NCBI RefSeq assembly: GCF_014334115.1
Contig: NZ_CP060494.1
Span: forward strand, 1,704,501 to 1,768,500
DNA length: 64,000 bases
Direction: 5' to 3'
Source: Sphingosinithalassobacter sp. CS137
Lineage (GTDB): Bacteria; Pseudomonadota; Alphaproteobacteria; Sphingomonadales; Sphingomonadaceae
The notes below the pieces were generated by a model. The model searched no databases, was not told the DNA's origin, and saw only the letters and a program-made list of their open reading frames with translations. Shown piece after piece: positions 1 through 9,261 of this stretch. A program made the translations under genes and the position numbers. Numbering within the stretch: the stretch's first letter is position 1; every line of letters starts with the position of its first letter.

Positions 1-1
1 C

Positions 2-31
2 ACGCTGTACGAGCGCCAGCAGAAATATTGA
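2..31 (+). CDS. 3' end of an unidentified gene cut by the window edge
   Basis: Reading from base 2, nine sense codons (TLYERQQKY) lead to TGA at 29-31. The residue mix is plausible for a protein C-terminus, but the stretch is too short to identify. The following 107 bases up to the next gene hold only that gene's ribosome-binding site. Confidence 0.3.
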   Translation, partial: TLYERQQKY

Positions 32-138
32 GGGACGACCTGGACGGCCAAGCGGGGGCGGCCGGAACCAAGCACGGGCTTCGCGAGTCTTTGCGGTGAT
101 CTCCGGAACGTACCGGAGGTGAAACGGAGGGACCTCGA

Positions 139-402
139 ATGGATCTCGTTGGCATTATCGTCTGGCTGATCGTCGGCGGCGTCGTCGGCTGGCTCGCATC
201 GCTCGTCATGCGCACCGATGCGCAGCAAGGCATCTTCCTCAACATCGTCGTGGGCATCGTCGGCGCCTTCATCGGCGGCTGGCTCTTCTCGAGCGCCGAC
301 ATCAACGACGGCATCACCGTGGGCACGTTCCTCGTCTCGCTGGTGGGCGCGATCATCCTGCTCGCGATCGTCAATCTGGTGCGCCGCGGTTCGCTGCGCT
401 GA
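139..402 (+). CDS. GlsB/YeaQ/YmgE-family stress-associated membrane protein
   Basis: A glycine-rich 87-residue protein made of three hydrophobic segments (about residues 4-22, 30-50 and 60-80), the usual size and layout of the transglycosylase-associated GlsB/YeaQ family of the inner membrane. The N-terminus (GIIVWLIVGGVVGWLASLVM) and the GIVGAFIGGWLF segment are typical. The biochemical role of the family is not known; members are often induced by stress. GGAGGG lies seven bases before the ATG. It stands alone and is followed by a strong hairpin at 437-465. A paralogue lies at 1283-1543 on the other strand. Confidence 0.85.
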   Translation: MDLVGIIVWLIVGGVVGWLASLVMRTDAQQGIFLNIVVGIVGAFIGGWLFSSADINDGITVGTFLVSLVGAIILLAIVNLVRRGSLR

Positions 403-436
403 ACCGGATCGTACGGCCGCTCCGGCGGAACAGAAA

Positions 437-465
437 AAAGGGGTCGCCCGCCGGGCGGCCCCTTT
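437..465. terminator. Bidirectional rho-independent terminator
   Basis: AAAGGGG-T-CGCCCG pairs with CGGGCG-G-CCCCTTT around a very short loop, flanked by an A-run on the left and T-rich sequence on the right. It sits between the convergent stops at 402 and 472, so it can serve both the GlsB-type gene and the SIMPL gene. Confidence 0.75.
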
Positions 466-471
466 CTCGTT

Positions 472-1200
472 TCACTTCAGCAGGAAGCGGAAGGTGAGCG
501 TGACGGTAACGTCCTGCTCGCCCGGCACGATCGCGGTATCGGCCGATTCGCTCTGCGCGCGGGCGGAGACCATCATCGGCGGCTGCGGCCCCGCTCCCTC
601 CATCGTTTCCGAGATCGAGACGATGCGGTCGACCGACAGGCCGGCGGCGCTGGCATAGAGCTGCGCGCGGGCGGCGGCGCGGGCAACCGCGTCGCGGCGC
701 GCCTCGTCGAGCGCGGCGGCCGGATCGTCGAGCGAGAGGCTGGGCCCGTTGATGTTGTTCGCGCCCTCGCGCACCAGCACGTCGAGGATCGATCCGCTCT
801 TCGCGACGTCGCGGAAGCGCACCGAGACCATGTTCACCGCCTGATAGCCGGTGATGACCGGCGGCTCATTCTCCTGATAGCGATATTGCGGGTTGAGCTG
901 GATGCTCGCCGTCTGGATGTCGCGCTCGGCAACTCCGGCCCGGCGGAGCGCGGCGAGTACCCGCTCCATGCGCGCACTGTTCTGGGCGAGCGCCTCGGCC
1001 GCGGTGGCGGCCTGGGTCGTCACGCCTGCGCGGATCGTGGCGAGATCCGGAGTGCGCGTCGTGCGCCCCTCGGCCACTACCGTCAGCAGCGTGCCGTCGT
1101 GCGGCATCATGTGCATCGGCGCGGGCATGTTCTGCGCCGCGGCGGGCGCCGTCAGCCCGAGCATCGCGACGCCGGCCGAAACCATCAATAGGCTACGCAT
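472..1200 (-). CDS. SIMPL domain-containing (DUF541) periplasmic protein
   Basis: A 242-residue exported protein. The signal peptide (MRSLLMVSAGVAMLGLTAPAAAQ) supports the start at 1200 rather than an in-frame codon 48 bases upstream. The mature part shows the SIMPL/DUF541 pattern: VVAEGRTTRTPDLATIRAGV, then RMERVLAALRRAGVAERDI with SIQLNPQY, and near the C-terminus ARAQLYASAAGLSVDRI and VTVTLTFRF. Family members are periplasmic or outer-membrane associated and have been linked to oxidative stress, but no activity is established. It is flanked by two GlsB-type membrane protein genes. Confidence 0.85.
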   Translation of the reverse strand: MRSLLMVSAGVAMLGLTAPAAAQNMPAPMHMMPHDGTLLTVVAEGRTTRTPDLATIRAGVTTQAATAAEALAQNSARMERVLAALRRAGVAERDIQTASIQLNPQYRYQENEPPVITGYQAVNMVSVRFRDVAKSGSILDVLVREGANNINGPSLSLDDPAAALDEARRDAVARAAARAQLYASAAGLSVDRIVSISETMEGAGPQPPMMVSARAQSESADTAIVPGEQDVTVTLTFRFLLK

Positions 1201-1282
1201 TGTCTGTCTCCCGAATAGCGAAGGTCCCGCGGGCGGGACGAACCGCACGCGGGACCATGGACGCGAGCGCCTGTCGCGCCGA

Positions 1283-1543
1283 TTAAGCGCGGCGGGCCAT
1301 CACCAGGCGATAGAGCGCGAGAAGGATGATCGCGCCCACCGTGGCGGCGGCATAGTTTTCCCAGCCGCTGTCGAGCGCCAGACCCATCGACCGCGCGATG
1401 AAGCCGGCGAGCAGCGCACCGGCGATGCCGATCAGGATCGTGACGATGATGCCGCCCGGATCCTTGCCCGGCATGATGAGCTTGCCGAGGACGCCGGCGA
1501 CGAGGCCGATCAGAAGCCAGCCGATCAGAGTGCGTTCTTCCAT
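1283..1543 (-). CDS. GlsB/YeaQ/YmgE-family membrane protein, second copy
   Basis: An 86-residue protein with three membrane segments starting TLIGWLLIGLVAGVLGKLIM and containing the typical P-G-K-D-P-G-G-I loop and ILIGIAGALLAGFI. The start at 1543 has GGAGG six bases upstream, so longer upstream extensions are rejected. It is a divergent paralogue of the protein at 139-402 and reads in the same direction as the SIMPL gene, 82 bases away. Function unknown; stress-related by family. Confidence 0.85.
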   Translation of the reverse strand: MEERTLIGWLLIGLVAGVLGKLIMPGKDPGGIIVTILIGIAGALLAGFIARSMGLALDSGWENYAAATVGAIILLALYRLVMARRA

Positions 1544-1770
1544 GGGTTCCTCCCGTTGCGGCCCGTTCCCGCGAGCCGCGGCCGAGCGTCGCGCGATGAC
1601 GCCCGGGATGCAACCGTTTCTTGGCGGAAACGATCCCAGGACTTGCGAAAAACCGCGGTCGCGGGCAAGCGCCGACCATTGCGACAAACGACCGTTGCGG
1701 TCGGTGACTTATTCTTCTAATACAGCGTTTCGATGGCGTGCCCCGCGGGGCCGAGCAGAGATATGCGCAG

Positions 1771-2979
1771 ATGAATTACGAGGCGAAGATGTTCGGTGAA
1801 GACGAGCGCGCGGCACTTCCGGGCGAGGAGCGGCGCCGTTCGCGCCGCTGGTGGATCCTCGGTGGCATCGCGGCGATCGCAATCCTCATCGTCGCCTTTC
1901 TCGCGTTTGGCAGCGGTTCGGGCGAAACGGCCGAGAAGGCCGGAGCGCCGGGCGCAGCGGCTGGCGGCAACGAGGGGCAGATGCCGACGATCACCGTCGC
2001 CGTTCCGGGGCGCCAGACGATTCAGCGGATCGTTTCGGGCACCGGTTCGCTCGCCGCGCGCCGCGAGATGCCGGTGGGCGTCGCCGGCGAAGGCGGCCGG
2101 GTGACTCGCGTGCTCGTCGAGCCGGGCGACTGGGTCCGCGAGGGCGAAGTGCTCGCGACCGTCGACCGTTCGGTACAGGAGCAGACGATCGACTCGCTCG
2201 AGGCGCAGGTGCGCGTGGCGCAGGCCGACGCAGAACTCGCCCAGTCCGAACTCGACCGGGCGCAGCAGCTCGTCGGCCGCGGATTCATTTCGCAGGCCGA
2301 TCTGGAGCGCAAGACCGCGACTCGCGACGCGGCGCGTGCGCGCGTCAACGTCGCGCAGGCGCAGCTTCAGGAAGCGCGCGCGCGCAATCGCCGGCTCGAC
2401 ATCCGCGCGCCTGCCGCGGGCCTGGTGCTGTCGCGCGACGTCGAGCCGGGCCAGATCGTGAGCCCCGGCAGCGGCACGCTGTTCCGCGTCGCGATGGGCG
2501 GCCAGATGGAGATGCGCGCCCAGCTTTCCGAAGAGGATCTGCACCGGCTGAACGTCGGCGCGCCCGCCCGCGTGTCGCCGGTGGGCATCGAGGAGGAGTT
2601 TGCCGGCGAAGTGTGGCAGGTGTCGCCCGTCATCGATCCGCAGACCCGCCAGGGCATCGCCCGCATCGCGCTTTCCTATGATCCGGCGCTGCGCCCCGGC
2701 GGCTTCGCGACCGCGCGGATCGTCGCGGGCGCCACCGTGGCGCCGCTGCTGCCGCAGTCGGCCATCCAGAGCGACGCGAGCGGCAACTATGTCTATATTC
2801 TCAACGAGAACGACCAGGCGGTGCGCCGGCCGGTGACCACGGGCGAAGTTTCGGACGAGGGCGTCGCGATCACCGGCGGCCTGAGCGGCACCGAACGCGT
2901 CGTCCTTTCCGCCGGCGCCTTCCTCAACGAGGGGCAGCGCGTGATCCCCAACCTCACGACCCTGCAGGCGCCAGAATGA
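1771..2979 (+). CDS. RND efflux periplasmic adaptor (membrane fusion protein)
   Basis: A 402-residue adaptor linking an inner-membrane RND pump to an outer-membrane channel. Order: short cytoplasmic N-terminus, one membrane anchor at about residues 26-46, lipoyl half (VGVAGEGGRVTRVLVEPGDW), an alpha-helical hairpin around residues 130-200 (AQADAELAQSELDRAQQLV), the second lipoyl half (LDIRAPAAGLVLSRDVEPGQ) and a beta-barrel domain. The ATG at 1771 is preferred; an in-frame GTG at 1738 would add 11 residues. The stop overlaps the pump gene by 4 bases (ATGA). No outer-membrane channel gene and no regulator is adjacent. Confidence 0.9.
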   Translation: MNYEAKMFGEDERAALPGEERRRSRRWWILGGIAAIAILIVAFLAFGSGSGETAEKAGAPGAAAGGNEGQMPTITVAVPGRQTIQRIVSGTGSLAARREMPVGVAGEGGRVTRVLVEPGDWVREGEVLATVDRSVQEQTIDSLEAQVRVAQADAELAQSELDRAQQLVGRGFISQADLERKTATRDAARARVNVAQAQLQEARARNRRLDIRAPAAGLVLSRDVEPGQIVSPGSGTLFRVAMGGQMEMRAQLSEEDLHRLNVGAPARVSPVGIEEEFAGEVWQVSPVIDPQTRQGIARIALSYDPALRPGGFATARIVAGATVAPLLPQSAIQSDASGNYVYILNENDQAVRRPVTTGEVSDEGVAITGGLSGTERVVLSAGAFLNEGQRVIPNLTTLQAPE

Positions 2980-5900
2980 ACTTCCGCAACATCTCGGCCT
3001 GGGCGATCCGCAACCCGGTTCCGCCGCTCGTCCTCTTCTTCGCTCTGACCCTGGCGGGCATCGTCAGCTTCGCGCGCATGGACGTGAACAACGAGCCGGA
3101 CATCGACTTCCCGGTCGTGTGGGTGTCGATCAGCCAGCCCGGCGCCGCGCCGAGCGAGCTCGAAACCCAGATCACCCAGCGCGTCGAGGCGGCGGTGCGC
3201 AGCCTGCCCGGTATCGACCAGATCGAATCGACGATCACCGAAGGCAATTCGCAGACGATCGTGCAGCTCGACATCGGCACGCCGATCGACCGGGCGGTGA
3301 ACGACGTGCGCGAAGCGGTGTCGCAGATCCGCGGCGACCTGCCCGACGGCATCCTCGAGCCGCAGGTCGGGCGCGTGAACACCACCGACAACGAGCTTGC
3401 GAGCTTCACTGCGATCGCCACCGACATGACGATCGAGGATCTGAGCTGGTACGTCGACAACACGGTCGCCAAGGAACTGCTGTCGATCGAAGGCCTGGCG
3501 AGCGTGGATCGCATCGGCGGCGTCGATCGCGAGATTCGCGTGATCCTCGATCCGGCCAAGCTCCAGTCGCTGGGCATCACCGCAAGCCAGGTGAACCAGC
3601 AGCTGCGCCAGGTAAATCTCGATGCCGCCGGCGGCCGCGCCGAGATTTCGGGCGCCGAACAATCGGTGCGCGTGCTGGGCAATGCGCAATCGGCGTTCGC
3701 CCTCGGGCAGACCCAGATCGCAGTGGGCGGCGGCCGCACCGTGCGGCTCGATTCGATCGCGCAGGTCCGCGACCTTTATGCCGAACAGCGCTCGCTGGCC
3801 GAGTGGAACGGGCAGCAGGTGCTCGCATTCGACATCTCGCGCGCCAAGGGCGCGTCGGACGTCGCCGTGTTCGAGCAGGTCGAAGCGAAGCTGCAGGAGC
3901 TGGAGGAGCGCAATCCCGACGTGCGCTACGAGATCCTGTTCAACAGCGTCGAATATACCGAAGAGCAATATGAAAGCGCGATCGCCGCACTGGTCGAAGG
4001 CGCGGTGCTGGCCGTCATCGTCGTGTTCCTGTTCCTGCGCGACTGGCGAGCGACGCTGATCTCGGCACTTGCGATCCCGCTGTCGGCGATCCCGACCTTC
4101 TGGTTCATGGACATGCTGGGCTTCACCCTCAACCAGATGACGCTGCTCGCGCTCAGCCTGGTGGCGGGCGTGCTCGTCGACGATGCGATCGTGGAGATCG
4201 AGAACATCGTGCGCCACATGCGCATGGGCAAATCGGCCTATCAGGCGTCGATCGACGCCGCCGACGAGATCGGCGTCGCCGTGGTGGCGACCACCATGTC
4301 GATCGTCGCGGTGTTCCTGCCCGTCGGCCTGATGCCCGGCGTTTCGGGGCAGTTCTTCAAGAATTTCGGCCTGACGGTGGTCGCGGCGGTGCTGATGAGC
4401 CTTGCCGTGGCGCGCATGCTCACGCCGATGATCGCGGCCTATTTCCTGAAGGCGCACGGCCACGCCGTCCACGGCGAAGGCCGGATGATGGACGTGTACA
4501 TGAAGATCCTGCGCTGGACGCTGCGCCACCGCTGGTCGGCCGTGGTGGGCGGCGCGGCGGCGCTGCTGGCGACGGTCGCCTGCATCATGGCGCTGCCGAT
4601 GACGTTTCAGCCGCAGGAGGACCGCGACAGTTCGACCGCCACGATCGAGATGGTGCCGGGCACCACGCTCGAACAGACCGATGCAGTGGTGAATCGAGTC
4701 GATGCGTTGCTGCGCGACCATCCGCTGGTCGAGAACACCTATTCGCGCACCTATGTGGGCAATGGCCGCGTGGTCGCGATGCTCAAGGACGATCGCGAGA
4801 TGTCGAGCACGCAGTTCGAGCGCAGCCTCGCGCCCGAGCTGAACAAGATCGCCGACGCCCGGGTGGGCTTTCAGTCGCAGCAGGGCTGGGGCGGCAGCGG
4901 CCGCGACATCACGATCACCCTGGGCGGCGAGGACCCGGTGCTGCTGAACGAAACCGCCGTGAAGCTGGTGCGCGAGATGGCGCAGCTCGACACGCTGGTG
5001 GCTCCGCGCATCGCCGGCGATCTGCAGCGGCCCGAGATCGTCATCAAGCCGCGGCTCGACCTGGCGGCGAACCTGGGCGTGACGACGGCTGCGCTTTCGA
5101 GTGCGATCCGCATCGCGACGCTGGGCGACATCGACCAGAACAGCGCTCGCTTCTCGCTCAGCGATCGGCAGATCCCGATCCGCGTCGCCCTGTCCGAAGA
5201 CGCGCGCGAGCAGCTTTCGACGATCCAGAACCTGCCGGTGCCGACCCAGAGCGGCGGCTCGGTTCCGCTCAGCCTGGTGGCCGATATCGAATTCGGCGCT
5301 GGCCCGACTCGAATCCAGCGGCTCAACCAGCAGCGTCGCCTCGTGGTCGGCGCCGATCTGGCGCCGGGCATCGTGAGCGGCGTGGCGATGGAGCAGATCC
5401 GCAAGCTGCCGACGATGCGCGACCTGCCGCTCGGCGTGAACGAGCTGGTGGTCGGTTCGGCCAAGTGGCAGGCGGAAATGCTCAACAACTTCACCGTCGC
5501 GGTGATTTCGGGCGTGTTCCTGGTCTTCGCGGTGCTGGTGCTGCTGTATCGCCGCTTCATGTCGCCGCTGGTGAACATGGGATCGCTGCTGCTCGCGCCG
5601 CTGGGCGGACTGGTGGCGCTGCTCATCACCGGGCATCCGCTGTCGATGCCGGTGTTCATCGGCATCCTGATGCTGCTCGGCATCGTCGCGAAGAACTCGA
5701 TCCTGCTGATCGACTTCGCGCTCGAGGAAATGGCCAAGGGAGTCGACAAGTTCAGTGCGATCCTCGACGCGGGCCACAAGCGCGCCCAGCCGATCGTGAT
5801 GACCACCGTCGCGATGGTCGCGGGCATGGTGCCCACCGCCCTGTCGCTTTCGGGGGACTCGTCGTGGCGCGCACCGATGGGCATCACCGTGATCGGCGGC

Positions 5901-6110
5901 CTGATCCTGTCGACGATCCTGACGCTGCTGATCGTCCCGGCGAGCTTCAGCCTGGCGGTGGGCATCGAGCGGCGGCTGGGCAAGGGGCTGGCGCGGCGGC
6001 TGCTGACCTATCGCCCCGGCGACGAAGAGAGCGGCACGGCGATCGAGCATCGCCCGGGCGGCCATATCGACTATCGCCCGGGAGAAGACGGGCCGCAGCC
6101 CGCCGAGTGA
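2976..6110 (+). CDS. RND-family efflux permease (inner-membrane pump)
   Basis: A 1044-residue proton-driven exporter with the full RND plan: first membrane helix at residues 12-30 (NPVPPLVLFFALTLAGI), a large periplasmic loop, six helices at about 335-480 including GVLVDDAIVEIENIVRH with the proton-relay aspartates, a second periplasmic loop, and the final helices (GIVAKNSILLIDFALEEM). Length is normal for the AcrB/MexF class. It is translationally coupled to its adaptor. The substrate cannot be read from sequence. The hydrophilic tail after residue 1010 repeats an R-P-G motif three times. Confidence 0.93.
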   Translation: MNFRNISAWAIRNPVPPLVLFFALTLAGIVSFARMDVNNEPDIDFPVVWVSISQPGAAPSELETQITQRVEAAVRSLPGIDQIESTITEGNSQTIVQLDIGTPIDRAVNDVREAVSQIRGDLPDGILEPQVGRVNTTDNELASFTAIATDMTIEDLSWYVDNTVAKELLSIEGLASVDRIGGVDREIRVILDPAKLQSLGITASQVNQQLRQVNLDAAGGRAEISGAEQSVRVLGNAQSAFALGQTQIAVGGGRTVRLDSIAQVRDLYAEQRSLAEWNGQQVLAFDISRAKGASDVAVFEQVEAKLQELEERNPDVRYEILFNSVEYTEEQYESAIAALVEGAVLAVIVVFLFLRDWRATLISALAIPLSAIPTFWFMDMLGFTLNQMTLLALSLVAGVLVDDAIVEIENIVRHMRMGKSAYQASIDAADEIGVAVVATTMSIVAVFLPVGLMPGVSGQFFKNFGLTVVAAVLMSLAVARMLTPMIAAYFLKAHGHAVHGEGRMMDVYMKILRWTLRHRWSAVVGGAAALLATVACIMALPMTFQPQEDRDSSTATIEMVPGTTLEQTDAVVNRVDALLRDHPLVENTYSRTYVGNGRVVAMLKDDREMSSTQFERSLAPELNKIADARVGFQSQQGWGGSGRDITITLGGEDPVLLNETAVKLVREMAQLDTLVAPRIAGDLQRPEIVIKPRLDLAANLGVTTAALSSAIRIATLGDIDQNSARFSLSDRQIPIRVALSEDAREQLSTIQNLPVPTQSGGSVPLSLVADIEFGAGPTRIQRLNQQRRLVVGADLAPGIVSGVAMEQIRKLPTMRDLPLGVNELVVGSAKWQAEMLNNFTVAVISGVFLVFAVLVLLYRRFMSPLVNMGSLLLAPLGGLVALLITGHPLSMPVFIGILMLLGIVAKNSILLIDFALEEMAKGVDKFSAILDAGHKRAQPIVMTTVAMVAGMVPTALSLSGDSSWRAPMGITVIGGLILSTILTLLIVPASFSLAVGIERRLGKGLARRLLTYRPGDEESGTAIEHRPGGHIDYRPGEDGPQPAE

Positions 6111-6141
6111 ACCTCTCGACCGCTTCGGGGATTGGGCGGGC

Positions 6142-7407
6142 ATGACATTGCTCGCCCGAACGCCCCGAGGCCGCGAGGCCCCGCCCCCCGGCCTGATCCG
6201 CATGCGCTGGATCGCCACCGGCCTGCTGGTCGCGATGGCGGCGACCTTTCTGATCGCCGGGCGCTACGACGAGGCCTATCCCTGGGTCGGCTTCGTCCGC
6301 GCCTTTGCCGAGGCGGCGATGGTGGGCGGGCTGGCCGACTGGTTCGCCGTCACGGCGCTGTTCCGCCACCCGCTGGGACTGCCGATCCCGCACACGGCGA
6401 TCATCCCGCGCAACAAGGACCGGATCGCGACCACCCTCGCCGCGTTCCTGCGCGACAATTTTCTCACGCCCGGCGTGGTCGCGCGGCGCATGGCGCGGAT
6501 GGACGTGGCGGGCGCGGCGGGACGCTGGCTGTCCGATCCGAGCGGCGGGCGCAGCCGCGTGCAGGCCGGCGCGGCACGGCTGTTCGCCGACATGCTCGAG
6601 GCGCTCGACCAGGACCGGCTGGGCGGGATGACCAAGCGCGCGCTGGGCGGCCAGCTGCGCACCCTGAACGTCGCGCCGCTGCTGGGCCGCGCGCTCGAGG
6701 CGGCGATGGCCGAGGACCGGCACCTGCCGCTGCTCGACGGGATCATCCGCTGGGCGGCGCGGGTGCTGGAGGCCAACGAGCATCTGATCCGCGACATGGT
6801 GCACCAGCGCGCGGGCACGATCCTGCGCTGGACCGGCCTCGACGAGCGGCTCTCCAACGCGATCATCGACGGGCTGGCGAAGCTCATCACCGAAATGGCC
6901 GAGGATCCGCGCCACCCGCTGCGCGCCAAGGCCGAGGAAGGCATGGCACGGCTCGCGTTCGATCTGCAGTTCGATCCCGAGACCCAGGAGAAGGTCGAGC
7001 GGTTCAAGGCCGAGCTGCTCGACAATCCGGCGCTCGACCGCTGGTGGATGGGCGTGTGGGAATCGGCGCGCGCGGCGATGCTGCGGATGGCCCGCAACCC
7101 CGAGGCGGCGTTCAAGGGCGAGCTGGGCGCGGCGCTGCGCCAGCTGGGCGAGACGCTCGAGCGCGACGCGGGGCTTCGCGCGACGGTCAATCGCTTCGTC
7201 CGCCGCAGCGCCGTGGGCATCACCGCCGATCATGGTGATGCGATCGTCCGGCTGGTGTCCGACACGGTGCGCAGCTGGGACGCCGAGACGATCACCGGCC
7301 GGCTGGAGAACAGCGTCGGCCGCGACCTTCAGTATATCCGGATCAACGGCACGCTGGTGGGCGGGCTCGTCGGCGTCGCCATCCACACGCTCGAGGTACT
7401 GCTCTAA
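6142..7407 (+). CDS. DUF445 family membrane protein
   Basis: A 421-residue protein with the DUF445 layout: an N-terminal membrane helix (MRWIATGLLVAMAATFLIAG), the family signature around GLADWFAVTALFRHPLGLPIPHTAIIP, a long helical soluble part, and a C-terminal hydrophobic hairpin (NGTLVGGLVGVAIHTLEVLL). The function of the family is unknown; it is related to the YheB/YjiN group. It follows the RND pump by 31 bases and may share its transcript. It overlaps the convergent HAD hydrolase gene by 4 bases. Confidence 0.85.
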   Translation: MTLLARTPRGREAPPPGLIRMRWIATGLLVAMAATFLIAGRYDEAYPWVGFVRAFAEAAMVGGLADWFAVTALFRHPLGLPIPHTAIIPRNKDRIATTLAAFLRDNFLTPGVVARRMARMDVAGAAGRWLSDPSGGRSRVQAGAARLFADMLEALDQDRLGGMTKRALGGQLRTLNVAPLLGRALEAAMAEDRHLPLLDGIIRWAARVLEANEHLIRDMVHQRAGTILRWTGLDERLSNAIIDGLAKLITEMAEDPRHPLRAKAEEGMARLAFDLQFDPETQEKVERFKAELLDNPALDRWWMGVWESARAAMLRMARNPEAAFKGELGAALRQLGETLERDAGLRATVNRFVRRSAVGITADHGDAIVRLVSDTVRSWDAETITGRLENSVGRDLQYIRINGTLVGGLVGVAIHTLEVLL

Positions 7408-8087
7408 TCCGCGCCGCCGTGCCAATCGAGCAGGGGCCATCCGCGCTGCCGTGCCAGCCGCCGCAGCGGCTCGTGTGCGTTGACCGCGAACGGCTCGTCG
7501 GCCCAGCCGAGCAGCGGCGCATCGGAGACATGGTCCGAATAGGCGCGGACATGCGCCTCGCCCCGACCGATGCCCTGCGCTTCGAGCCATTTCTCGACCA
7601 GGCGGAGCTTTGCCGGGCCGTAGCAGTTCTCCCCTTCGATCAGGGAGAGCACATGGCCGTCCACATTGCGCCGCGCATCGGTGGCGATCACATCGTCGAA
7701 CCCGAGCCGCGCGGCGATCGCGGCGGCATAATAACGATGCGAGGCAGTGGCGAGCACGAGCCGGTAACCGGCGGCGCGATCGGCGGCGATCCGCTTGCGC
7801 GCACCGGCCAGAACGCCGCGCGCCACGACGGTCTCGGCGAAGGCGTCCCCCAGCCCCTCCAGCGCCTCGGGCGACAGCGCCCGGCCGATCAGCAGCCGGT
7901 GAGTAGCCTGTTTGAGCCCCGCCCTGTCGAGCAGCCGCAGCAGATAGCCGACGCTGGCCAGACCGGCGAGCGGCAGCAGCCCGAGCCGCCACGGCGCATG
8001 CGAGCGCGCGGCGTGAATCAGGAAGCGCGTCCAGGTGGGGGCGCGCGTGATCGTCTTGTCCATATCGTAGATCGCAAGGTACCGCAT
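7404..8087 (-). CDS. HAD-IB family hydrolase (phosphoserine phosphatase-like)
   Basis: A 227-residue cytoplasmic HAD enzyme. Motif I is YDMDKTIT near the N-terminus (nucleophile Asp in DMDKT), motif II is the ATASHRYY segment, motif III is the K of GPAKL, and motif IV is AYSDHVSDAPLL. The helical cap between motifs I and II matches subfamily IB, which includes SerB-like phosphatases and lyso-lipid phosphatases. The start at 8087 puts motif I at residue 7, as is usual; the longer frame upstream overlaps the divergent promoter. The neighbouring MCE lipid genes make a lipid phosphate substrate conceivable, but that is inference. Confidence 0.85.
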   Translation of the reverse strand: MRYLAIYDMDKTITRAPTWTRFLIHAARSHAPWRLGLLPLAGLASVGYLLRLLDRAGLKQATHRLLIGRALSPEALEGLGDAFAETVVARGVLAGARKRIAADRAAGYRLVLATASHRYYAAAIAARLGFDDVIATDARRNVDGHVLSLIEGENCYGPAKLRLVEKWLEAQGIGRGEAHVRAYSDHVSDAPLLGWADEPFAVNAHEPLRRLARQRGWPLLDWHGGAD

Positions 8088-8139
8088 TGAGACAGGGTGG
8101 CGCGTCACCGCTTGCCGATCCAGCACAAATCCACCAAGG

Positions 8140-9261
8140 ATGGCTTCCATGACCGCATCGGCCGATTTCGAGCCAGTTGAGACCGGCGGCGGCACGACCC
8201 TCCGCTTCACCGGCGCCTTGTCGCTCGCGCGGCTGGGCGACGTGGCGAACCGGCTGCGCGGCTATACGGGCGCGGCCGATCGCGTCGACCTCCAGGAGGT
8301 CGAGCGCATCGACACGGTCGGCGCCTGGTTGATCCACGAATTCGCGAGCGATCGCGGCATTCCGATCGAGGGTCTGTCGGCCGATCAGCAGCGGCTGCTC
8401 GAGCGTGTCGGCGAAGCTGCGGACCAGCCGGTGGCGCTGCCCGCCCGCACCCACAATCCGTTCACGCGGATCGTGGCCGAAACCGGCGAGGCAGTAGTGA
8501 CCGCGGGGCAGACGCTGCTGGGCCTGCTCGGCTTCATGGGCGCGACGGTGATCGCCTTCTGGAACGTCGCGACTCACCCGCGCCGGTTCCGCTTCAACGC
8601 CACGGTCCACCGGTTCGAGGTCGTCGGCGTTTCCGCGCTCGGCATCATCGGGCTGATGAGCTTCCTGATCGGCATCGTCATCGCGCAGCAGGGCGCGGTG
8701 CAGCTGCGCCAGTTCGGCGCGGAAGTGTTCACGATCAACCTGGTCGGGCGGATCACGATCCGAGAGCTGGGCGTGCTGATGACCGCGATCATGGTCGCCG
8801 GCCGTTCGGGATCGGCCTTCGCCGCGCAGATCGGCACGATGAAGCTGACCGAGGAAGTCGACGCGATGCGCACCATCGGCGTGTCGCCGATGGAGGCGCT
8901 GGTGGTGCCGCGCACGCTGGCGGCGGTGCTGATGATGCCGCTGCTCGCCTTCTACGCCTCGCTGATCGCGATCATCGGGGGCGGCCTGCTCTGCTGGGTG
9001 TCGCTCGACATCCCGCCGGTCACCTTCGTCCAGCGCATCCGCGAAGTCGTGCCGATCACCGATCTGTGGGTGGGGCTGATCAAGGCGCCCGTGTTCGGTG
9101 CGATCATCGCGATCGCCGGCTGCTTCCAGGGGATGCTGGTCGAGGCCGACGCCGAGCAGGTCGGCAAGCGCACCACCGCCGCCGTCGTCCAGGCGATCTT
9201 CCTGGTGATCGTGCTCGACGCCTTCTTCGCCATCTTCTTCAGCGAGATCGGCTGGATATGA
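8140..9261 (+). CDS. mlaE: MlaE-type ABC permease with fused N-terminal STAS-like domain
   Basis: A 373-residue inner-membrane permease of an MCE phospholipid transporter. Residues 1-105 form a soluble STAS/MlaB-like domain (RIDTVGAWLIHEF). From about residue 120 the MlaE fold follows: IGIVIAQQGAVQLRQFGAE, then VGRITIRELGVLMTAIMVAG and the family segment MRTIGVSPMEALVVPRTLA. In E. coli the STAS partner MlaB is a separate protein; here it is the N-terminus of the permease. It begins an operon with 4-base to 8-base junctions. Confidence 0.9.
   Translation: MASMTASADFEPVETGGGTTLRFTGALSLARLGDVANRLRGYTGAADRVDLQEVERIDTVGAWLIHEFASDRGIPIEGLSADQQRLLERVGEAADQPVALPARTHNPFTRIVAETGEAVVTAGQTLLGLLGFMGATVIAFWNVATHPRRFRFNATVHRFEVVGVSALGIIGLMSFLIGIVIAQQGAVQLRQFGAEVFTINLVGRITIRELGVLMTAIMVAGRSGSAFAAQIGTMKLTEEVDAMRTIGVSPMEALVVPRTLAAVLMMPLLAFYASLIAIIGGGLLCWVSLDIPPVTFVQRIREVVPITDLWVGLIKAPVFGAIIAIAGCFQGMLVEADAEQVGKRTTAAVVQAIFLVIVLDAFFAIFFSEIGWI

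Noticed and set aside
64..109. Two GGAAC boxes upstream of the first GlsB-type gene, possible EcfG promoters
   Set aside because: No CGTT-like element lies 16-17 bases downstream of either, so the match is not supported.
2793..6218. An 1141-codon open frame antisense to the RND pump genes
   Set aside because: It is rich in His, Arg, Asp and Gln with no domain, typical of the antisense shadow of a high-GC gene. The sense strand has two clear RND proteins.
5947..8610. An 887-codon minus-strand open frame across the pump, DUF445 and HAD genes
   Set aside because: It crosses several well-supported genes in a different frame and has no domain of its own.
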